Source of the DNA: Candidatus Accumulibacter propinquus
Lineage (GTDB): Bacteria; Pseudomonadota; Gammaproteobacteria; Burkholderiales; Rhodocyclaceae
Direction: 5' to 3'
Length of the DNA: 64,000 nucleotides
NCBI GenBank assembly: GCA_016714935.1
Contig: JADKBU010000001.1
Coordinates: 244,868-308,867, forward strand
The notes under the pieces are model-generated. The model was not told the DNA's origin, did no database searches, and was given only the letters and a program-made list of their open reading frames with translations. A program made the translations under genes and the position numbers. Numbering within the stretch: the stretch's first letter is position 1; each line of letters starts with the position of its first letter. This document shows positions 19,067 to 30,017 of this stretch, one piece after another.

Positions 19067-19090
19067 CGAGGACGCCGTCAGGCGTCCTCG
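19067..19090 (-). terminator. Perfect hairpin between leuA and trmL
   Basis: CGAGGACGCC and GGCGTCCTCG form a 10-bp perfect stem with a four-base GTCA loop. It sits 58 bases beyond the leuA stop, and a short T-rich run (GCATTTCTG) follows on the minus strand. It probably terminates leuA or dampens readthrough into trmL. Confidence 0.6.
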
Positions 19091-19147
19091 TCTTGCGGTG
19101 TGGAGCCCAGGCTTGCGCGATGTCGCCCGGCAGGCCTGGGCTCCAGC

Positions 19148-20845
19148 CTATGCGGCCCGGCTTTCGCTTCCCGCGGCGGCGCGGCTTTCCAGACGATTGA
19201 TGCCGTTCACCAACGACCTGATCGACGCGGTGACGATGTTCTCGTCGATTCCGACACCGTAGGATTCGCCGCCGCTGCCCGGGCGCATCAGTTCGAGGAA
19301 GGCGCAGGCGCTGGCGTCGCTGCCTTTGCCGCGCGCCGCCAGCGAGCGCTCTTCATAGCTGCGCACCTGCACGGCAACGCCGAGATGGCGCAGCGCGTGC
19401 ACCGCCGCGTCGATTGGACCATTGCCTTCGCCGGCCAGCAAATGCACCCGGCCATCGATCTCGACACTGAGGCGGATGCCCTGAGCGCTGCCATGTTCGA
19501 AGAGATGGTGCTCGACATAGCGCACCGGCTGGTCGTTGTCGAGATAGGTCCGCGCAAACAACTGCCAGATTTCCGCAGCGCTCATTTCGCCGCCATGGTT
19601 GTCGGTGTGTGCCTGCACCACGCGCGAGAACTCGACCTGCAGGCGGCGCGGCAGGACGACGCCGTATTCGGACTCAAGCAGATAGGCAATTCCGCCTTTG
19701 CCCGACTGGCTGTTGACGCGAATCACCGAATCGTAGCTGCGGCCGACGTCGGCCGGATCGATCGGCAGGTAGGGAACTTGCCAGAGGCCGTCCGGCGGTT
19801 GCACGGCAAAGCCTTTCTTGATCGCATCCTGATGCGAGCCCGAGAAAGCGGTGAATACGAGGTCGCCGACATAGGGATGGCGCGGATGTACCGGCAGCCG
19901 GTTGCAGTACTCGACGCTGCGCGCCACAGCGTTGATGTCCGAGAAATCGAGGCCCGGCGCGACGCCCTGGGTGTAGAGATTGAGCGCGAGCGTCACCAGA
20001 TCCACATTGCCGGTGCGCTCACCGTTGCCGAACAGGCAGCCCTCGACGCGTTCGGCGCCGGCCATCATCGCCAGTTCGGCGGCGGCTACCGCCGTGCCCC
20101 GGTCGTTGTGCGGATGCACGCTGAGGATGACGCTGTCGCGGCGCGCGAGATGGCGGTGCATCCACTCGATCTGGTCTGCGTAGACGTTGGGCGTCGTCAC
20201 CTCGACCGTCGTCGGCAGGTTGAGGATGACCTGCCGGTTCGGTGTCGCGCCCCAGGCGGCGGTCACTGCATCGCAAACCTCGAGGGCGAAGTCGAGCTCG
20301 GTGGCGGTAAAGGTTTCCGGGCTGTATTCGAGTACCCACTCCGTTTCCGGACGCTCGGCCACCAACTGCCGCAGCAGACTAACCGCCGCAACGGCCATGT
20401 CCACCACCTCGGCCTTGCTCATCCCGAAGACGGTGTCTCGAAAAGGCTTCGACGTGGCGTTGTAGACATGCACGATGGCCCGGCGTGCACCCTGGAGGGC
20501 GTCGATGGTTCGGCGGATCAGGTGCTCGCGCGCCTGCGTCAGCACCTCGATGGTGACGTCGTCGGGGATGTGGTCGCCCTCGATGAGCTGGCGGACGAAG
20601 TCGAAGTCGGTTTGCGAGGCGGACGGGAAGGCGACCTCGATCTCCTTGAAACCGATCTCGCAGAGCGTTTGGAACATGCGCATCTTGCGCTCGGCGTTCA
20701 TGGGTTCGAAAAGCGCCTGGTTGCCGTCGCGCAGATCGGTGCTCATCCAGATCGGTGGCGCGGTGAGCGTGCGACCCGGCCATTGCCGATCGGCGAGTTG
20801 GACCGCCGGGAAGGGCGTGTATTTGAGGGAGGGATTGTTCAACAT
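19148..20845 (-). CDS. leuA: 2-isopropylmalate synthase
   Basis: A 565-residue enzyme for the first committed step of leucine synthesis: acetyl-CoA plus 2-oxoisovalerate to 2-isopropylmalate. The TIM-barrel has the metal and substrate motifs [11 protein letters not shown] and [23 protein letters not shown]. The [16 protein letters not shown] loop is followed by the C-terminal regulatory domain, with leucine-site-like [14 protein letters not shown]. It belongs to the longer LeuA2-type class that starts [15 protein letters not shown] precedes the ATG. No leuBCD genes lie nearby. Confidence 0.95.
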   Translation of the reverse strand: MLNNPSLKYTPFPAVQLADRQWPGRTLTAPPIWMSTDLRDGNQALFEPMNAERKMRMFQTLCEIGFKEIEVAFPSASQTDFDFVRQLIEGDHIPDDVTIEVLTQAREHLIRRTIDALQGARRAIVHVYNATSKPFRDTVFGMSKAEVVDMAVAAVSLLRQLVAERPETEWVLEYSPETFTATELDFALEVCDAVTAAWGATPNRQVILNLPTTVEVTTPNVYADQIEWMHRHLARRDSVILSVHPHNDRGTAVAAAELAMMAGAERVEGCLFGNGERTGNVDLVTLALNLYTQGVAPGLDFSDINAVARSVEYCNRLPVHPRHPYVGDLVFTAFSGSHQDAIKKGFAVQPPDGLWQVPYLPIDPADVGRSYDSVIRVNSQSGKGGIAYLLESEYGVVLPRRLQVEFSRVVQAHTDNHGGEMSAAEIWQLFARTYLDNDQPVRYVEHHLFEHGSAQGIRLSVEIDGRVHLLAGEGNGPIDAAVHALRHLGVAVQVRSYEERSLAARGKGSDASACAFLELMRPGSGGESYGVGIDENIVTASIRSLVNGINRLESRAAAGSESRAA

Positions 20846-21018
20846 GATCGCAGGCTCCTGAGGGTTGGGTAGCAGTGGTTGACTGGCCCCATGCTACGCA
20901 CAATGGCCCCGCAGGTGCTTGCGATTTTTAGCCTAATAATGTCCCTGAACGGCAGATTATTGTGAAGAAATGATTAATGAGTTGGATATCTGCCGGATTG
21001 ATGAATTTTTGGGCAATA

Positions 21019-22773
21019 TCAGACAGTGCCGGCAAACACCTTGCAGAAACGCAACTCTTCGGGGTAGGGGAAGAAATCCTCGAAATGCCCGGCGCGGATC
21101 TTGTCCTGCGTGTGCTTCCAGAAATTTACGCTGAGCAGCGCGCGATGGTACTTGAGGAAGGCCGAGCGCACCTTTGGGGAACCGAGCAGGAAACTGGCAA
21201 ACTCCTCCGGGAAAACGTCGTGCCTGCCGACCGAGTACCATGGTTCTCCGGACATTTCCATTTCCGGGTACGGCGCTTCGGGGATGACCCGGAAGTTGGT
21301 GTCCGTCATGTATTCGATCTCGTCGTAATCGTAGAACACGACGCGGTTGTATCGGGTCACGCCGAAGTTTTTCCAGAGCATGTCGCCGGGGAAGATGTTG
21401 GCGCTTGCCAGTTCCTTGATGGCGTTGCCGTACTCGAGTACGGCATGGTCGATCTGTTCGGGTGTCGCCGTGTCGAGATAGATGTTGAGTGGCGTCAGGC
21501 GGCGTTCGATGTAGAGGTGCTTGATCACCAGGTCTTCACCTTCTTCTTCCAGAAGGGAAGGAGCCAGGTTGCGCAAGGCGGCGAGGAGATCGGCCGAAAA
21601 GCGCTTCCTGGGGAGCGCGACATGCGAAAACTCGAGCGTGTCGGCCATGCGTCCGACACGGTCGACCTGTTTCACCAGCAGGTACTTGCGTTTGACCGTT
21701 GCCCGGTCCATCTCCTTTGAAGCCCCGAAGACGTCCTTGATGAGTTTGAACACATAGGGGTACGACGGCAGCGTGAACACCAGCATGACCAGGCCGGCGA
21801 TGCCCGGCGCAATGATGAACTGGTCTTCGGAGTGGCGCAGGTGTTGTTTCAGATCCCGGAAGAACAGCGTTTTGCCCTGTTTGCCGAGACCCAGCATGGT
21901 GTAGATCTCGGAAGGCGGTTTGTTCAGCATGATGCTGCGCAGAAAGTGCACATAGCCCGAAGGGACTTCCATATCGACCATGAAATACGCTCGCGACAGC
22001 GAGAACAGCACGCTGATCAGCCATCGATCGAGCAGGATCGTATCCAGGACCAGTTTGTTTTCCGGCGTGTGCAGGACGGCGATGGCGAATGGACACTCGA
22101 AGTGGCCGTTGATCGCCTTGCCGAAGATGTAGGCGCCCTTGTTGCGATAGAAGCCCGAGTGCAGAACCTGTATCTGCGCGTTGGCTTCCGCTTCTGGCCA
22201 CTTGCCAAGCCGCAACTCGGCGGTGCGCATGATGTAGTCGACATCGCGGTCGAGATCTTCGAAGGGCCGTTGCCAGTCGAAGTCGACGATGATCTGTTTG
22301 ATCGTGTTGCGCAGACCATGCTGTGCCGGATAGTAACTCCGGTAGGTCGGCGGGTACGACTGGATGTACTCCGTCGACACTGCCGAGCGGGCAAAGATGT
22401 AGTTATTGTTGAAGTAGGTTCGGTGAAGGATTTTCGAGCACACCGAGTTGAAGAAAGTTTCCGCGAGTTCCGGTTGCTGATGGTTGATCAGATGCCCGAT
22501 ATAGAACAGCTTGAGCTGTTGCCAGGTGGCATCGTCGAGCGTCGCGGCACCGAAGTTGGCGCACAGCAACTCGGCGGTCTCCCTGACGCGGTCGTCGTAG
22601 GAACGGATGCGCTCGCGCACCGCGTCATGAACGCCCTTCCAGTCGGCAGCCTCGAAGAGCGCCTTGGCTTGCTGACCGTAGCGACGGATCAGCCGGTAGT
22701 GCCGGTTGAAACCGTCGATCATCGCTTCGGCAATGCGTTGAGCGAGCGCGTTTTCTACGCTGAAGATGTCCAT
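21019..22773 (-). CDS. aceK: Isocitrate dehydrogenase kinase/phosphatase
   Basis: A 584-residue bifunctional enzyme that phosphorylates and dephosphorylates isocitrate dehydrogenase to split carbon between the TCA cycle and the glyoxylate shunt. Family stretches are seen throughout: IIVDFDWQRPFEDLDRDVDY, IAPGIAGLVMLVFTLPSYP, the catalytic KNFGVTRYNRVVFYDYDEI and FPYPEELRFCKVF near the C-terminus. ATG at 22773 (MDIFSVENALAQRIAEAM) fits family N-termini. Its target gene icd lies directly upstream, divergently oriented. aceA and aceB are not in the window. Confidence 0.95.
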   Translation of the reverse strand: MDIFSVENALAQRIAEAMIDGFNRHYRLIRRYGQQAKALFEAADWKGVHDAVRERIRSYDDRVRETAELLCANFGAATLDDATWQQLKLFYIGHLINHQQPELAETFFNSVCSKILHRTYFNNNYIFARSAVSTEYIQSYPPTYRSYYPAQHGLRNTIKQIIVDFDWQRPFEDLDRDVDYIMRTAELRLGKWPEAEANAQIQVLHSGFYRNKGAYIFGKAINGHFECPFAIAVLHTPENKLVLDTILLDRWLISVLFSLSRAYFMVDMEVPSGYVHFLRSIMLNKPPSEIYTMLGLGKQGKTLFFRDLKQHLRHSEDQFIIAPGIAGLVMLVFTLPSYPYVFKLIKDVFGASKEMDRATVKRKYLLVKQVDRVGRMADTLEFSHVALPRKRFSADLLAALRNLAPSLLEEEGEDLVIKHLYIERRLTPLNIYLDTATPEQIDHAVLEYGNAIKELASANIFPGDMLWKNFGVTRYNRVVFYDYDEIEYMTDTNFRVIPEAPYPEMEMSGEPWYSVGRHDVFPEEFASFLLGSPKVRSAFLKYHRALLSVNFWKHTQDKIRAGHFEDFFPYPEELRFCKVFAGTV

Positions 22774-23081
22774 GCGGCATGGTTCCGTGGTGTGGCGTCG
22801 GAGGATTGTAGCATCGGCGCTGTTGCGTCGCATCACGCGGCGGCATGGCGCCGCAGGTCGGACGGCAACCGGGTTGGCGGTCCGGAATATGCTGGCAGAG
22901 CACCCGAATTTGCGACATAATCACGAATGGTGCCGCAGGCGAGTCTGCTTCAGACAGATCCCTCGTGCCCATGTACGCAGCATCGTCCGATCTGCAGCTT
23001 CCGAGCCCCCGCAGCGAACTGCAAAGCGCCGGCGCCGGCACCAGAATCGGGTATCACCACACCACACTACACGGAGTTGGC
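22774..23081. other. Divergent aceK-icd intergenic region
   Basis: About 308 bases separate the starts of aceK and icd. No convincing gene, RNA or strong palindrome is seen. It must hold both promoters. A weak ACGGAG precedes icd. Confidence 0.5.
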
Positions 23082-24311
23082 ATGAGCGCAAGTCTGATCA
23101 AAGTTCCCCAAGGCGGCCAGAAAATCATTCCAGGGCAAGCGGTCCCGGATAACCCGATCATCCCGTTCATCGAAGGCGACGGCATCGGCATCGACATTAC
23201 GCCGGTGATGATCAAGGTCGTCGACGCAGCCGTTGCCAAGGCTTACGGAGGTGCCAAGCAGATTCACTGGATGGAAGTGTATGCCGGTGAAAAGTCCACC
23301 CAGATGTACGGTTCCGACGTGTGGTTGTCGGCCGAGACGCTCGATACGCTCAAGGAATACTCGGTGTCGATCAAGGGACCGATGACGACTCCGGTCGGTG
23401 GCGGCATCCGTTCGCTGAATGTGGCGCTGCGCCAGGAACTCGACCTTTATCAGTGCGTCCGCCCGATCCAGTACTTCCGTGGCGTTCCCTCGCCGCTGAA
23501 GGATCCCTCGAAGACCAATATGGTGATCTTCCGCGAGAACACCGAGGACATCTACGCCGGCATCGAATGGGAAGCCGGTTCCGAGGGCTGCAACAAGGTC
23601 GTCAAGTTTCTGCAGGAAGAGATGGGCGTCAAGAAGATTCGTTTCCCGGCAACCTCCGGCATCGGCATCAAGCCGATTTCCAAGGATGGTACCGAGCGCC
23701 TGGTACGTGCCGCCATCAAGTACGCGATCGCCAACAAGCGCCGCTCGGTGACCATCGTGCACAAGGGCAACATCATGAAATTCACCGAAGGCGCCTTCCG
23801 TGACTGGTCGTATGCGCTGGCCAAGAACGAATTCGGTGGGGTCGAGATCGACGGTGGTCCGTGGCTCAAGCTGCCGAACGGCATCATCATCAAGGACTCG
23901 ATCGCCGACGCCTTCCTGCAGCAGATCCTGCTGCGTCCGGCCGAATACGATGTGATCTGTACGACCAACCTCAACGGCGATTACATCTCCGATGCGCTGG
24001 CGGCGCAGGTCGGCGGTATTGGTATTGCCCCTGGCGCGAACATTTCCGACCAGTATGCCTGCTTCGAAGCCACGCACGGCACGGCGCCGAAGTATGCCGG
24101 GCTGGACAAGGTGAACCCCGGTTCGCTGATCCTCTCCGCCGAAATGATGCTGCGTCATCTGGGTTGGATCGAAGCCGCCGACCTGATCGTCACGGCAATG
24201 GAAGCGGCGATTGGCGACAAGGTGGTTACCTACGACTTCGCGCGCCTGATGGAAGGGGCGACCGAGGTGTCGTGCTCTGCTTTCGGCGACGCGATGATTG
24301 CCCGCATGTAG
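23082..24311 (+). CDS. icd: NADP-type isocitrate dehydrogenase
   Basis: A 409-residue TCA-cycle enzyme that oxidises isocitrate to 2-oxoglutarate with NADP. It has [16 protein letters not shown] near the N-terminus, the phosphorylatable Ser111 in [27 protein letters not shown] and the C-terminal [19 protein letters not shown]. The E. coli-like serine context means it is a substrate for AceK encoded next door. Start ATG at 23082. A strong intrinsic terminator follows. Confidence 0.95.
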   Translation: MSASLIKVPQGGQKIIPGQAVPDNPIIPFIEGDGIGIDITPVMIKVVDAAVAKAYGGAKQIHWMEVYAGEKSTQMYGSDVWLSAETLDTLKEYSVSIKGPMTTPVGGGIRSLNVALRQELDLYQCVRPIQYFRGVPSPLKDPSKTNMVIFRENTEDIYAGIEWEAGSEGCNKVVKFLQEEMGVKKIRFPATSGIGIKPISKDGTERLVRAAIKYAIANKRRSVTIVHKGNIMKFTEGAFRDWSYALAKNEFGGVEIDGGPWLKLPNGIIIKDSIADAFLQQILLRPAEYDVICTTNLNGDYISDALAAQVGGIGIAPGANISDQYACFEATHGTAPKYAGLDKVNPGSLILSAEMMLRHLGWIEAADLIVTAMEAAIGDKVVTYDFARLMEGATEVSCSAFGDAMIARM

Positions 24312-24335
24312 GCAAGGGCCACACCTGCCACACTG

Positions 24336-24361
24336 ACAAGGCCCCCGCAAGGGGGCTTTGT
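24336..24361 (+). terminator. Rho-independent terminator of icd
   Basis: GCCCCC-GCAA-GGGGGC at 24341-24356 is extended by flanking A/T pairs into a stem of about 11 bp. It is followed by TTTGTGCTTTCT. It lies 25 bases past the icd stop. Confidence 0.85.
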
Positions 24362-24426
24362 GCTTTCTCCTCGGCGCGCGCGTCAGCGGTGCATCGGGTG
24401 CCACAGCAGGACGGATCTCCATTCCC

Positions 24427-25626
24427 ATGACGACATTGAGCAAACCCCTGGCCGGATTGACGGTCATCGAACTCGGCAGCCTGATTGCCGGCCCTTTTGC
24501 CGCCCGCATTCTGGCGGAATTCGGCGCCGAGGTGATCAAGATCGAATCTCCCGACGGCGGCGACCCCCTGCGCAAATGGCGCAAGCTCTACGAAGGCACG
24601 TCGCTGTGGTGGTACGTACAGGCGCGCAACAAGAAATCGGTGACGGTGAATCTCAAGCATCCGGCCGGGCGCGAGATCGTCCATAAGCTCGTCAGCGGAG
24701 CCGACATCGTGGTCGAGAACTTTCGCCCCGGCGTGCTCGAGAAGCTTGGGCTGGGTTGGGAGACGCTGTCGGCGATCAACCCCGCTCTGGTCATGTTGCG
24801 TCTTTCCGGTTTCGGCCAGACCGGCCCGATGGCGCAGCAACCGGGTTTCGGCGCCATCGGCGAGTCGATGGGTGGCTTGCGCTATGTCACCGGTTTCCCG
24901 GATCGGCCACCGGTCAAGACCGGTATCTCGATCGGCGATTCGATCGCCGCGCTGTGGGGAGTGATTGGCACGCTGCTGGCCTTGCGTCACAAGGAACAGG
25001 CGGGTGGCCGGGGGCAGGTGGTCGATGTCGCCCTGTACGAGGCGGTCTTCGCGATGATGGAGTCGCTGATCCCGGAATTCGACGTTTTCGGTTTCGTGCG
25101 CGAGCGTACCGGCAACATCATGCCCGGTATCACTCCCTCCAATACGCACACCACCAGCGACGGCAAGCATGTCGCGATCGGCGGCAATGGCGACGCCATC
25201 TTCAGACGGCTGATGCTGGCCATCGGCCGCGACGATCTGGCCGACGACGCGCAACTTGCCGACAACGCGGGGCGCGACACACGTCGCGATGAACTGTACG
25301 CCGCCATCGACGCCTGGACCGCTGTACATGCCGAAGGCGAGGTGCTGCGCATCCTGACCGCTGCCGACGTCCCGGTTTCGCGGGTGTTCTCTGCCGCCGA
25401 CATGTTTGCCGATCCGCAGTATCTGGCCAGGCAGATGATCGAATCGGCCAAGCTGCCCGACGGCAAGGCGTTCAGGATCCCGGGAATCGTGCCGAAGCTG
25501 TCGGTCACTCCGGGCAGCACCGAATGGCTGGGCCCCGGACTCGGCGAACACACCGACGAAACCCTGCGGCGACTCGGCTATTCGGCGGCCGAGATCGCGG
25601 GTCTGCACGCTGCGGGAACAGTCTGA
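24427..25626 (+). CDS. Family III (CaiB/BaiF) CoA-transferase
   Basis: A 399-residue CoA-transferase. The N-terminus PLAGLTVIELGSLIAGPFAARILAEFGAEVIKIE is classical, and the catalytic aspartate is expected in the following GDSIAALWGV to VVDVALYEAV region. Family III enzymes move CoA between organic acids by a ping-pong mechanism; substrates include formate/oxalate, succinate and carnitine. The specific substrate is not deducible and no oxc- or fadE-type partner is adjacent. ATG at 24427 is used; the frame starts at 24358. Confidence 0.85.
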   Translation: MTTLSKPLAGLTVIELGSLIAGPFAARILAEFGAEVIKIESPDGGDPLRKWRKLYEGTSLWWYVQARNKKSVTVNLKHPAGREIVHKLVSGADIVVENFRPGVLEKLGLGWETLSAINPALVMLRLSGFGQTGPMAQQPGFGAIGESMGGLRYVTGFPDRPPVKTGISIGDSIAALWGVIGTLLALRHKEQAGGRGQVVDVALYEAVFAMMESLIPEFDVFGFVRERTGNIMPGITPSNTHTTSDGKHVAIGGNGDAIFRRLMLAIGRDDLADDAQLADNAGRDTRRDELYAAIDAWTAVHAEGEVLRILTAADVPVSRVFSAADMFADPQYLARQMIESAKLPDGKAFRIPGIVPKLSVTPGSTEWLGPGLGEHTDETLRRLGYSAAEIAGLHAAGTV

Positions 25627-25761
25627 GAGTGGGCGCATCAAACCCCGCAGGCCGTTGCGGTCCGCCTCTCGGTGCTGGGCTGCTGGCTACGCGGCCGCGG
25701 TACCGACACTGCTCCTGAGCTTTGCGGGTAGAATCGACACGTCTTCGAGAGGAACATTACC

Positions 25762-26604
25762 ATGCGCTTTTCCGGTTCCGAGAGTTACGTTGCTACCGGC
25801 GATCTGACTCTGGCGGTCAACGCCGCGATCACCCTGCAACGCCCACTGTTGATCAAGGGTGAGCCGGGTACCGGCAAGACCATGCTGGCCGAGGAGGTCG
25901 CCGCTGCGCTTGGGCTGCCGCTGTTCGAGTGGCACATCAAGTCGACGACCAAGGCGCAGCAGGGGCTCTACGAATACGACGCCGTCTCGCGCCTGCGCGA
26001 TTCGCAGCTTGGCGAGGCACGGGTTGCCGACATCGGCAGTTACATCGTCAAGGGTGTCCTCTGGCAGGCCTTCGAATGTGAAACGCCTTCGGTGGTGCTG
26101 ATCGACGAAATCGACAAGGCCGACATCGAATTTCCCAACGATCTGCTGCGCGAACTCGATCGCATGGAGTTCTTCGTCTACGAAACCCGCCAGAAGGTTC
26201 GTGCCCGCCATCGGCCGGTGCTGTTCATCACCTCGAACAACGAGAAGGAACTGCCCGACGCCTTCCTGCGGCGCTGTTTTTTCCACTACATCAAGTTTCC
26301 CGACAAGGAGACGATGACCCGCATCGTCGACGTGCATTTTCCCGGTCTGAAGCCGACGTTGCTGCGCGAGGCGCTGGAGGTGTTCTTCGAACTGCGCGAA
26401 ATCCCCGGCCTGAAGAAGAAGCCCTCGACGTCGGAGTTGCTCGACTGGCTCAAGCTGCTGCTTGCCGAGGACATTCCACCGGAAGCACTGCGCAGCAAGG
26501 ACCAGAAGACGGCCATCCCGCCGTTGCACGGCGCCTTGTTGAAGAACGAGCAGGACGTTCATCTCTTCGAGCGCCTGATTTTCATGGCCCGCCACAACCG
26601 CTGA
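25762..26604 (+). CDS. MoxR-family AAA+ ATPase
   Basis: A 280-residue AAA+ ATPase with Walker A GEPGTGKTML (about 34-43), Walker B VVLIDEIDKAD and sensor 1 LFITSNNEKELPDAFLRRC with an arginine-finger pair. AGAGGAAC precedes the ATG. A VWA-domain gene follows after 20 bases. MoxR-VWA pairs act as chaperones in metal-cofactor insertion or complex assembly, with the VWA protein as adaptor. The client is not evident from neighbours (CoA-transferase upstream, parE downstream). Confidence 0.9.
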   Translation: MRFSGSESYVATGDLTLAVNAAITLQRPLLIKGEPGTGKTMLAEEVAAALGLPLFEWHIKSTTKAQQGLYEYDAVSRLRDSQLGEARVADIGSYIVKGVLWQAFECETPSVVLIDEIDKADIEFPNDLLRELDRMEFFVYETRQKVRARHRPVLFITSNNEKELPDAFLRRCFFHYIKFPDKETMTRIVDVHFPGLKPTLLREALEVFFELREIPGLKKKPSTSELLDWLKLLLAEDIPPEALRSKDQKTAIPPLHGALLKNEQDVHLFERLIFMARHNR

Positions 26605-26624
26605 CCGGCTGGGCAAGGCCGACG

Positions 26625-27794
26625 ATGCTCATCGACTTCTTCCTGCACCTCAAGGCGAGCCGGCTGCCGGTGTCGATCAAGGAGTTTCTGGCCCTGCTCG
26701 AAGCGCTGCAGAAGCACGTCATCGAACATAGTCTCGACGATTTCTACGTTCTGGCGCGCGCCATCCTGGTCAAGGACGAGACGCACTTCGACAAGTTCGA
26801 CCGCGCGTTCGGCGAGTACTTCAAGGGGGTCGAGGCGCTGCCGGGTATGCAGGTGCTGATTCCGGAAGAATGGCTGCGGCAGGCAGTGAAGAAGCATCTC
26901 ACCGACGCTGAACGGGAGAAGCTGGAAAAACTTGGCTGGGACCAGCTGATGGAGACTTTCCGGCAGCGCCTCGCCGAACAGAAGGAGCGTCACTCCGGCG
27001 GCAACAAGTGGATCGGTAGTGGCGGCAGTTCGCCGTTCGGTCATGGCGGCACGCACCCCGAGGGCATCCGCGTTGGTGGTCGGAGCGAAAACCGGTCGGC
27101 GGTCAAGGTCTGGGAGAAGCGTGAATTCCGCAATCTGGACGACAGCGTCGAGCTGGGCACGCGCAACATCAAGGTCGCCCTGCGTCGTCTGCGCCGCTTT
27201 GCGCGTGAAGGGGCCGCCGAGGAACTCGACCTCGAAGGCACCATCGCCGGTACCGCCCGCAACGCCGGCTGGCTCGATCTGCAACTGCGGCCGGAGCGTC
27301 ACAATGCCGTCAAGGTGCTGCTTTTCCTCGATATCGGCGGTTCGATGGACGATCACATCCGCGTCTGCGAGGAACTCTTCTCGGCCTGCCGCAGCGAATT
27401 CAAGCACCTCGAACACTATTACTTCCACAACTGTGTCTACGACTATCTGTGGCAGGATAACCGTCGTCGCCACAGCGAGCGCATTCCCACGCCGGAGGTG
27501 CTGCACAAGTACGGCAACGACTACAAATTGATCCTTGTCGGCGACGCGTCGATGAGTCCCTACGAACTGGTACAGCCGAACGGCAGTGTCGAGTTCAATA
27601 ACGCCGAACCCGGCGCGACCTGGTTGCGCCGACTGGCCGAAAACTGGCCACATACCATCTGGCTGAACCCCGAGTCGGAACATTCATGGCCTTACCGGCA
27701 ATCGACTTCGCTGATCCACAATCTGCTCGGCGGGCGGATGTTTCCGCTGACACTCGACGGCCTCGAGCGGGGAATACGGTTGTTGAGCAAGTAG
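26625..27794 (+). CDS. VWA-domain (CoxE-like) partner of the MoxR ATPase
   Basis: A 389-residue soluble protein. The N-terminal helical region ends around residue 125 and is followed by a Gly/Ser-rich linker (GGNKWIGSGGSSPFGHGG). The C-terminal von Willebrand A domain has the MIDAS motif DIGGSMD, where the first Gly replaces the more usual Ser (DxSxS), plus later acidic metal ligands (VGDASMSPYE). Such CoxE-like proteins pair with MoxR ATPases. It starts 20 bases after the moxR stop, a clear two-gene operon ended by a hairpin terminator. Confidence 0.85.
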   Translation: MLIDFFLHLKASRLPVSIKEFLALLEALQKHVIEHSLDDFYVLARAILVKDETHFDKFDRAFGEYFKGVEALPGMQVLIPEEWLRQAVKKHLTDAEREKLEKLGWDQLMETFRQRLAEQKERHSGGNKWIGSGGSSPFGHGGTHPEGIRVGGRSENRSAVKVWEKREFRNLDDSVELGTRNIKVALRRLRRFAREGAAEELDLEGTIAGTARNAGWLDLQLRPERHNAVKVLLFLDIGGSMDDHIRVCEELFSACRSEFKHLEHYYFHNCVYDYLWQDNRRRHSERIPTPEVLHKYGNDYKLILVGDASMSPYELVQPNGSVEFNNAEPGATWLRRLAENWPHTIWLNPESEHSWPYRQSTSLIHNLLGGRMFPLTLDGLERGIRLLSK

Positions 27795-27896
27795 CGGGAC
27801 TCCTCTCACGGCAGGCGGCAGATTGCGCCCCTGCACCGGGATCTGCCGCCATCACGGGTGCTTCGGTAGTACACTCCGCACCTTTATGGATCCAAA

Positions 27897-27925
27897 CGCC
27901 AGACCCCGCTCTGGCGCTTTCGTTT
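27897..27925 (+). terminator. Rho-independent terminator after the MoxR-VWA pair
   Basis: CGCCAGA-CCCCGC-TCTGGCG forms a 7-bp stem at 27897-27916 followed by CTTTCGTTTTT. It lies about 100 bases past the VWA stop and before parE. Confidence 0.7.
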
Positions 27926-28054
27926 TTGGCCGGCCTCGACGAGGTGGGGTATTGCCGCCGCCGGGTGATGAAGCTGCAGCGATGCAGGGGACTCCGACAC
28001 CATAGGCGGTGCGTGACCACGCGGCCGAGCCGGTCTGCTGGAGAGATCAGCGTA

Positions 28055-30004
28055 ATGAGTTACACCGCAGAATCGATCGCTGTCCTCAAGGGGCTGGAGC
28101 CGGTGCGCCATCGTCCCGGGATGTACACGCGTACCGATTGCCCCTTGCACATCATCCAGGAAGCCATCGACAACGCTGCCGATGAGGCCCTGGGCGGTTA
28201 TTGCAGGCGCATCGCGGTGACGCTCCACCGGGATCATTCGGTCACCGTTCAGGATGACGGGCGGGGCATTCCCGTGGAAATGCATCCGATCGAGAAGGTC
28301 CCGACCCTGGAGGTGGTGTTTACCCGACTGCACGCCGGCGGCAAGTTCAACAAGGATGATGGTGCTTCGGCGTACCGCTTTTCCGGTGGCTTGCACGGTG
28401 TCGGTGTCTCGGTGACCAATGCCTTGTCGACAAGGCTGGAGGTCGAGGTGGTTCGCGACGGCGCGCGGCATCAGATGGCTTTTGCCGGCGGTGCGGTCGT
28501 AGAGCCGCTGCGCCGTGTCGGCGATGCGCCGAAAAAGGCGACCGGCACGCGTTTGCGCGCGTGGCCGGACCCGACCTTCTTCGATTCGCCGACGATTCCG
28601 CTGCCGCAGCTCGAACGTCTGTTGCGCAGCAAGGCGCTGCTGCTGCCCGGTCTGCAGGTTTCGCTGACCGTCGAGGACGGCGCGAGCAGCGAATGGTGCT
28701 TCGCCAAGGGCATGGTGCAGTATCTGAGCGAACAACTCGACGCGGAAATGGTTGCGCCGGTGTTCAGCAGCGAAAAGTACGTGGCGAAAGGAGACGAGAC
28801 TTTTCCGTTTGGCTCGGGTGCGGCCTGGGCGATCTGCTGGACCGCCGAGGGTGCGCTGGCACGCGAATCGTACGTCAACCTGATCCCGACGACGGCCGGT
28901 GGCACGCACGAAGCCGGCCTGCGGCAAGCGACACTCGATGCCATCCGCAGCTTCGCCGAGCACCACGCCCTGTTGCCCAAGGGGGTGAAGCTGGCGGCTG
29001 AAGACGTTTTTGCGCGCGCCAGCTTCGTTCTCGCGGTGCGTATGCTCGATCCCTCCTTCCAGGGTCAGACCAAGGAGCGCCTGAACTCGCGTGACGCGGT
29101 CGCACTGGTGGCCCGCATGCTGCGCGACTCCCTGGAGTTGTGGCTCAACGAGCACCCCGAGGCGGCGAAGCGGATCACCGAACTGGCCATCCGCGCAGCG
29201 CAGGCGCGTACGCGGGCAGGTCAGAAGGTCGAGAAGCGCAAGCAGTCCGGGGTGGCGATCCTGCCGGGCAAGCTCTCCGATTGCCAGAGCGAGGACACCA
29301 GCCGCAACGAGATCTTCCTGGTCGAGGGCGACTCCGCCGGTGGTTCGGCGAAGTCGGGGCGCGACAAGGAATTGCAGGCGATCCTGCCGCTGCGCGGCAA
29401 GGTGCTGAATACCTGGGAGGTCGAAGCCGGCAGCCTGTTCGCCAACCGCGAAGTGCATGACATTGCGGTGGCGCTGGGTATCGATCCACACCAGGCGAGC
29501 GCCCCCGACGTGGTGCTGGCGAACCTGCGCTACGGCAAGGTGGTGATCATGACCGATGCCGACGTCGACGGCTCGCACATCCGCGTCCTGCTATGCACTC
29601 TTTTCTACCGGCATTTCCCGAAGTTGATCGCCAGCGGCCATCTCTACTTCGCGCAGCCACCGCTGTATCGTCTTGATGTTCCCGGCCAGGGCAAGACCCG
29701 TCCACCCCGCAAGATCTATGCGCTTGACAGCGCCGAACTCGAAGCGACCATCGATCGCCTGCGACTCGAAGGGGTCAAGCCGGAGGCCGTCTCGATTTCG
29801 CGATTCAAGGGACTCGGCGAAATGAATCCCGAGCAGCTTTGGGAAACGACGATGTCGCCGGATACCCGCCGCCTGATGCGCATCCGCATGCCCGGCGTCG
29901 AGACGGCGCGCCCGGTGATGAACATGTTGATGGGCAAGAACGAGTCCGCCGGCCGGCGGGCGTGGATGGAAGAAAACGGCGCCCTGGTCGGCGCGGAGAC
30001 TTGA
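28055..30004 (+). CDS. parE: DNA topoisomerase IV subunit B
   Basis: A 649-residue ATPase subunit of the chromosome-decatenating topoisomerase. The GHKL motifs are [23 protein letters not shown] and [16 protein letters not shown]. The TOPRIM domain has [17 protein letters not shown] and [10 protein letters not shown]. The C-terminus ends [17 protein letters not shown], typical for ParE/GyrB. ATG at 28055 matches family N-termini ([20 protein letters not shown]), although the frame is open from 27686. parC follows after 13 bases. Confidence 0.95.
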   Translation: MSYTAESIAVLKGLEPVRHRPGMYTRTDCPLHIIQEAIDNAADEALGGYCRRIAVTLHRDHSVTVQDDGRGIPVEMHPIEKVPTLEVVFTRLHAGGKFNKDDGASAYRFSGGLHGVGVSVTNALSTRLEVEVVRDGARHQMAFAGGAVVEPLRRVGDAPKKATGTRLRAWPDPTFFDSPTIPLPQLERLLRSKALLLPGLQVSLTVEDGASSEWCFAKGMVQYLSEQLDAEMVAPVFSSEKYVAKGDETFPFGSGAAWAICWTAEGALARESYVNLIPTTAGGTHEAGLRQATLDAIRSFAEHHALLPKGVKLAAEDVFARASFVLAVRMLDPSFQGQTKERLNSRDAVALVARMLRDSLELWLNEHPEAAKRITELAIRAAQARTRAGQKVEKRKQSGVAILPGKLSDCQSEDTSRNEIFLVEGDSAGGSAKSGRDKELQAILPLRGKVLNTWEVEAGSLFANREVHDIAVALGIDPHQASAPDVVLANLRYGKVVIMTDADVDGSHIRVLLCTLFYRHFPKLIASGHLYFAQPPLYRLDVPGQGKTRPPRKIYALDSAELEATIDRLRLEGVKPEAVSISRFKGLGEMNPEQLWETTMSPDTRRLMRIRMPGVETARPVMNMLMGKNESAGRRAWMEENGALVGAET

Positions 30005-30017
30005 AGGTGAGCCGCAA

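Noticed and set aside
19005..20939. Shared 10-mer TTATTAGGCT (minus strand) upstream of both trmL and leuA
   Set aside because: Ten bases in two places near AT-rich promoter regions is too little to claim a regulon without a genome scan.
23067..24584. 505-codon minus-strand frame over icd
   Set aside because: Shadow of a certain housekeeping gene, with no start signal and no family.
27884..29578. 564-codon minus-strand frame over parE
   Set aside because: Shadow frame; parE on the plus strand has all catalytic motifs.
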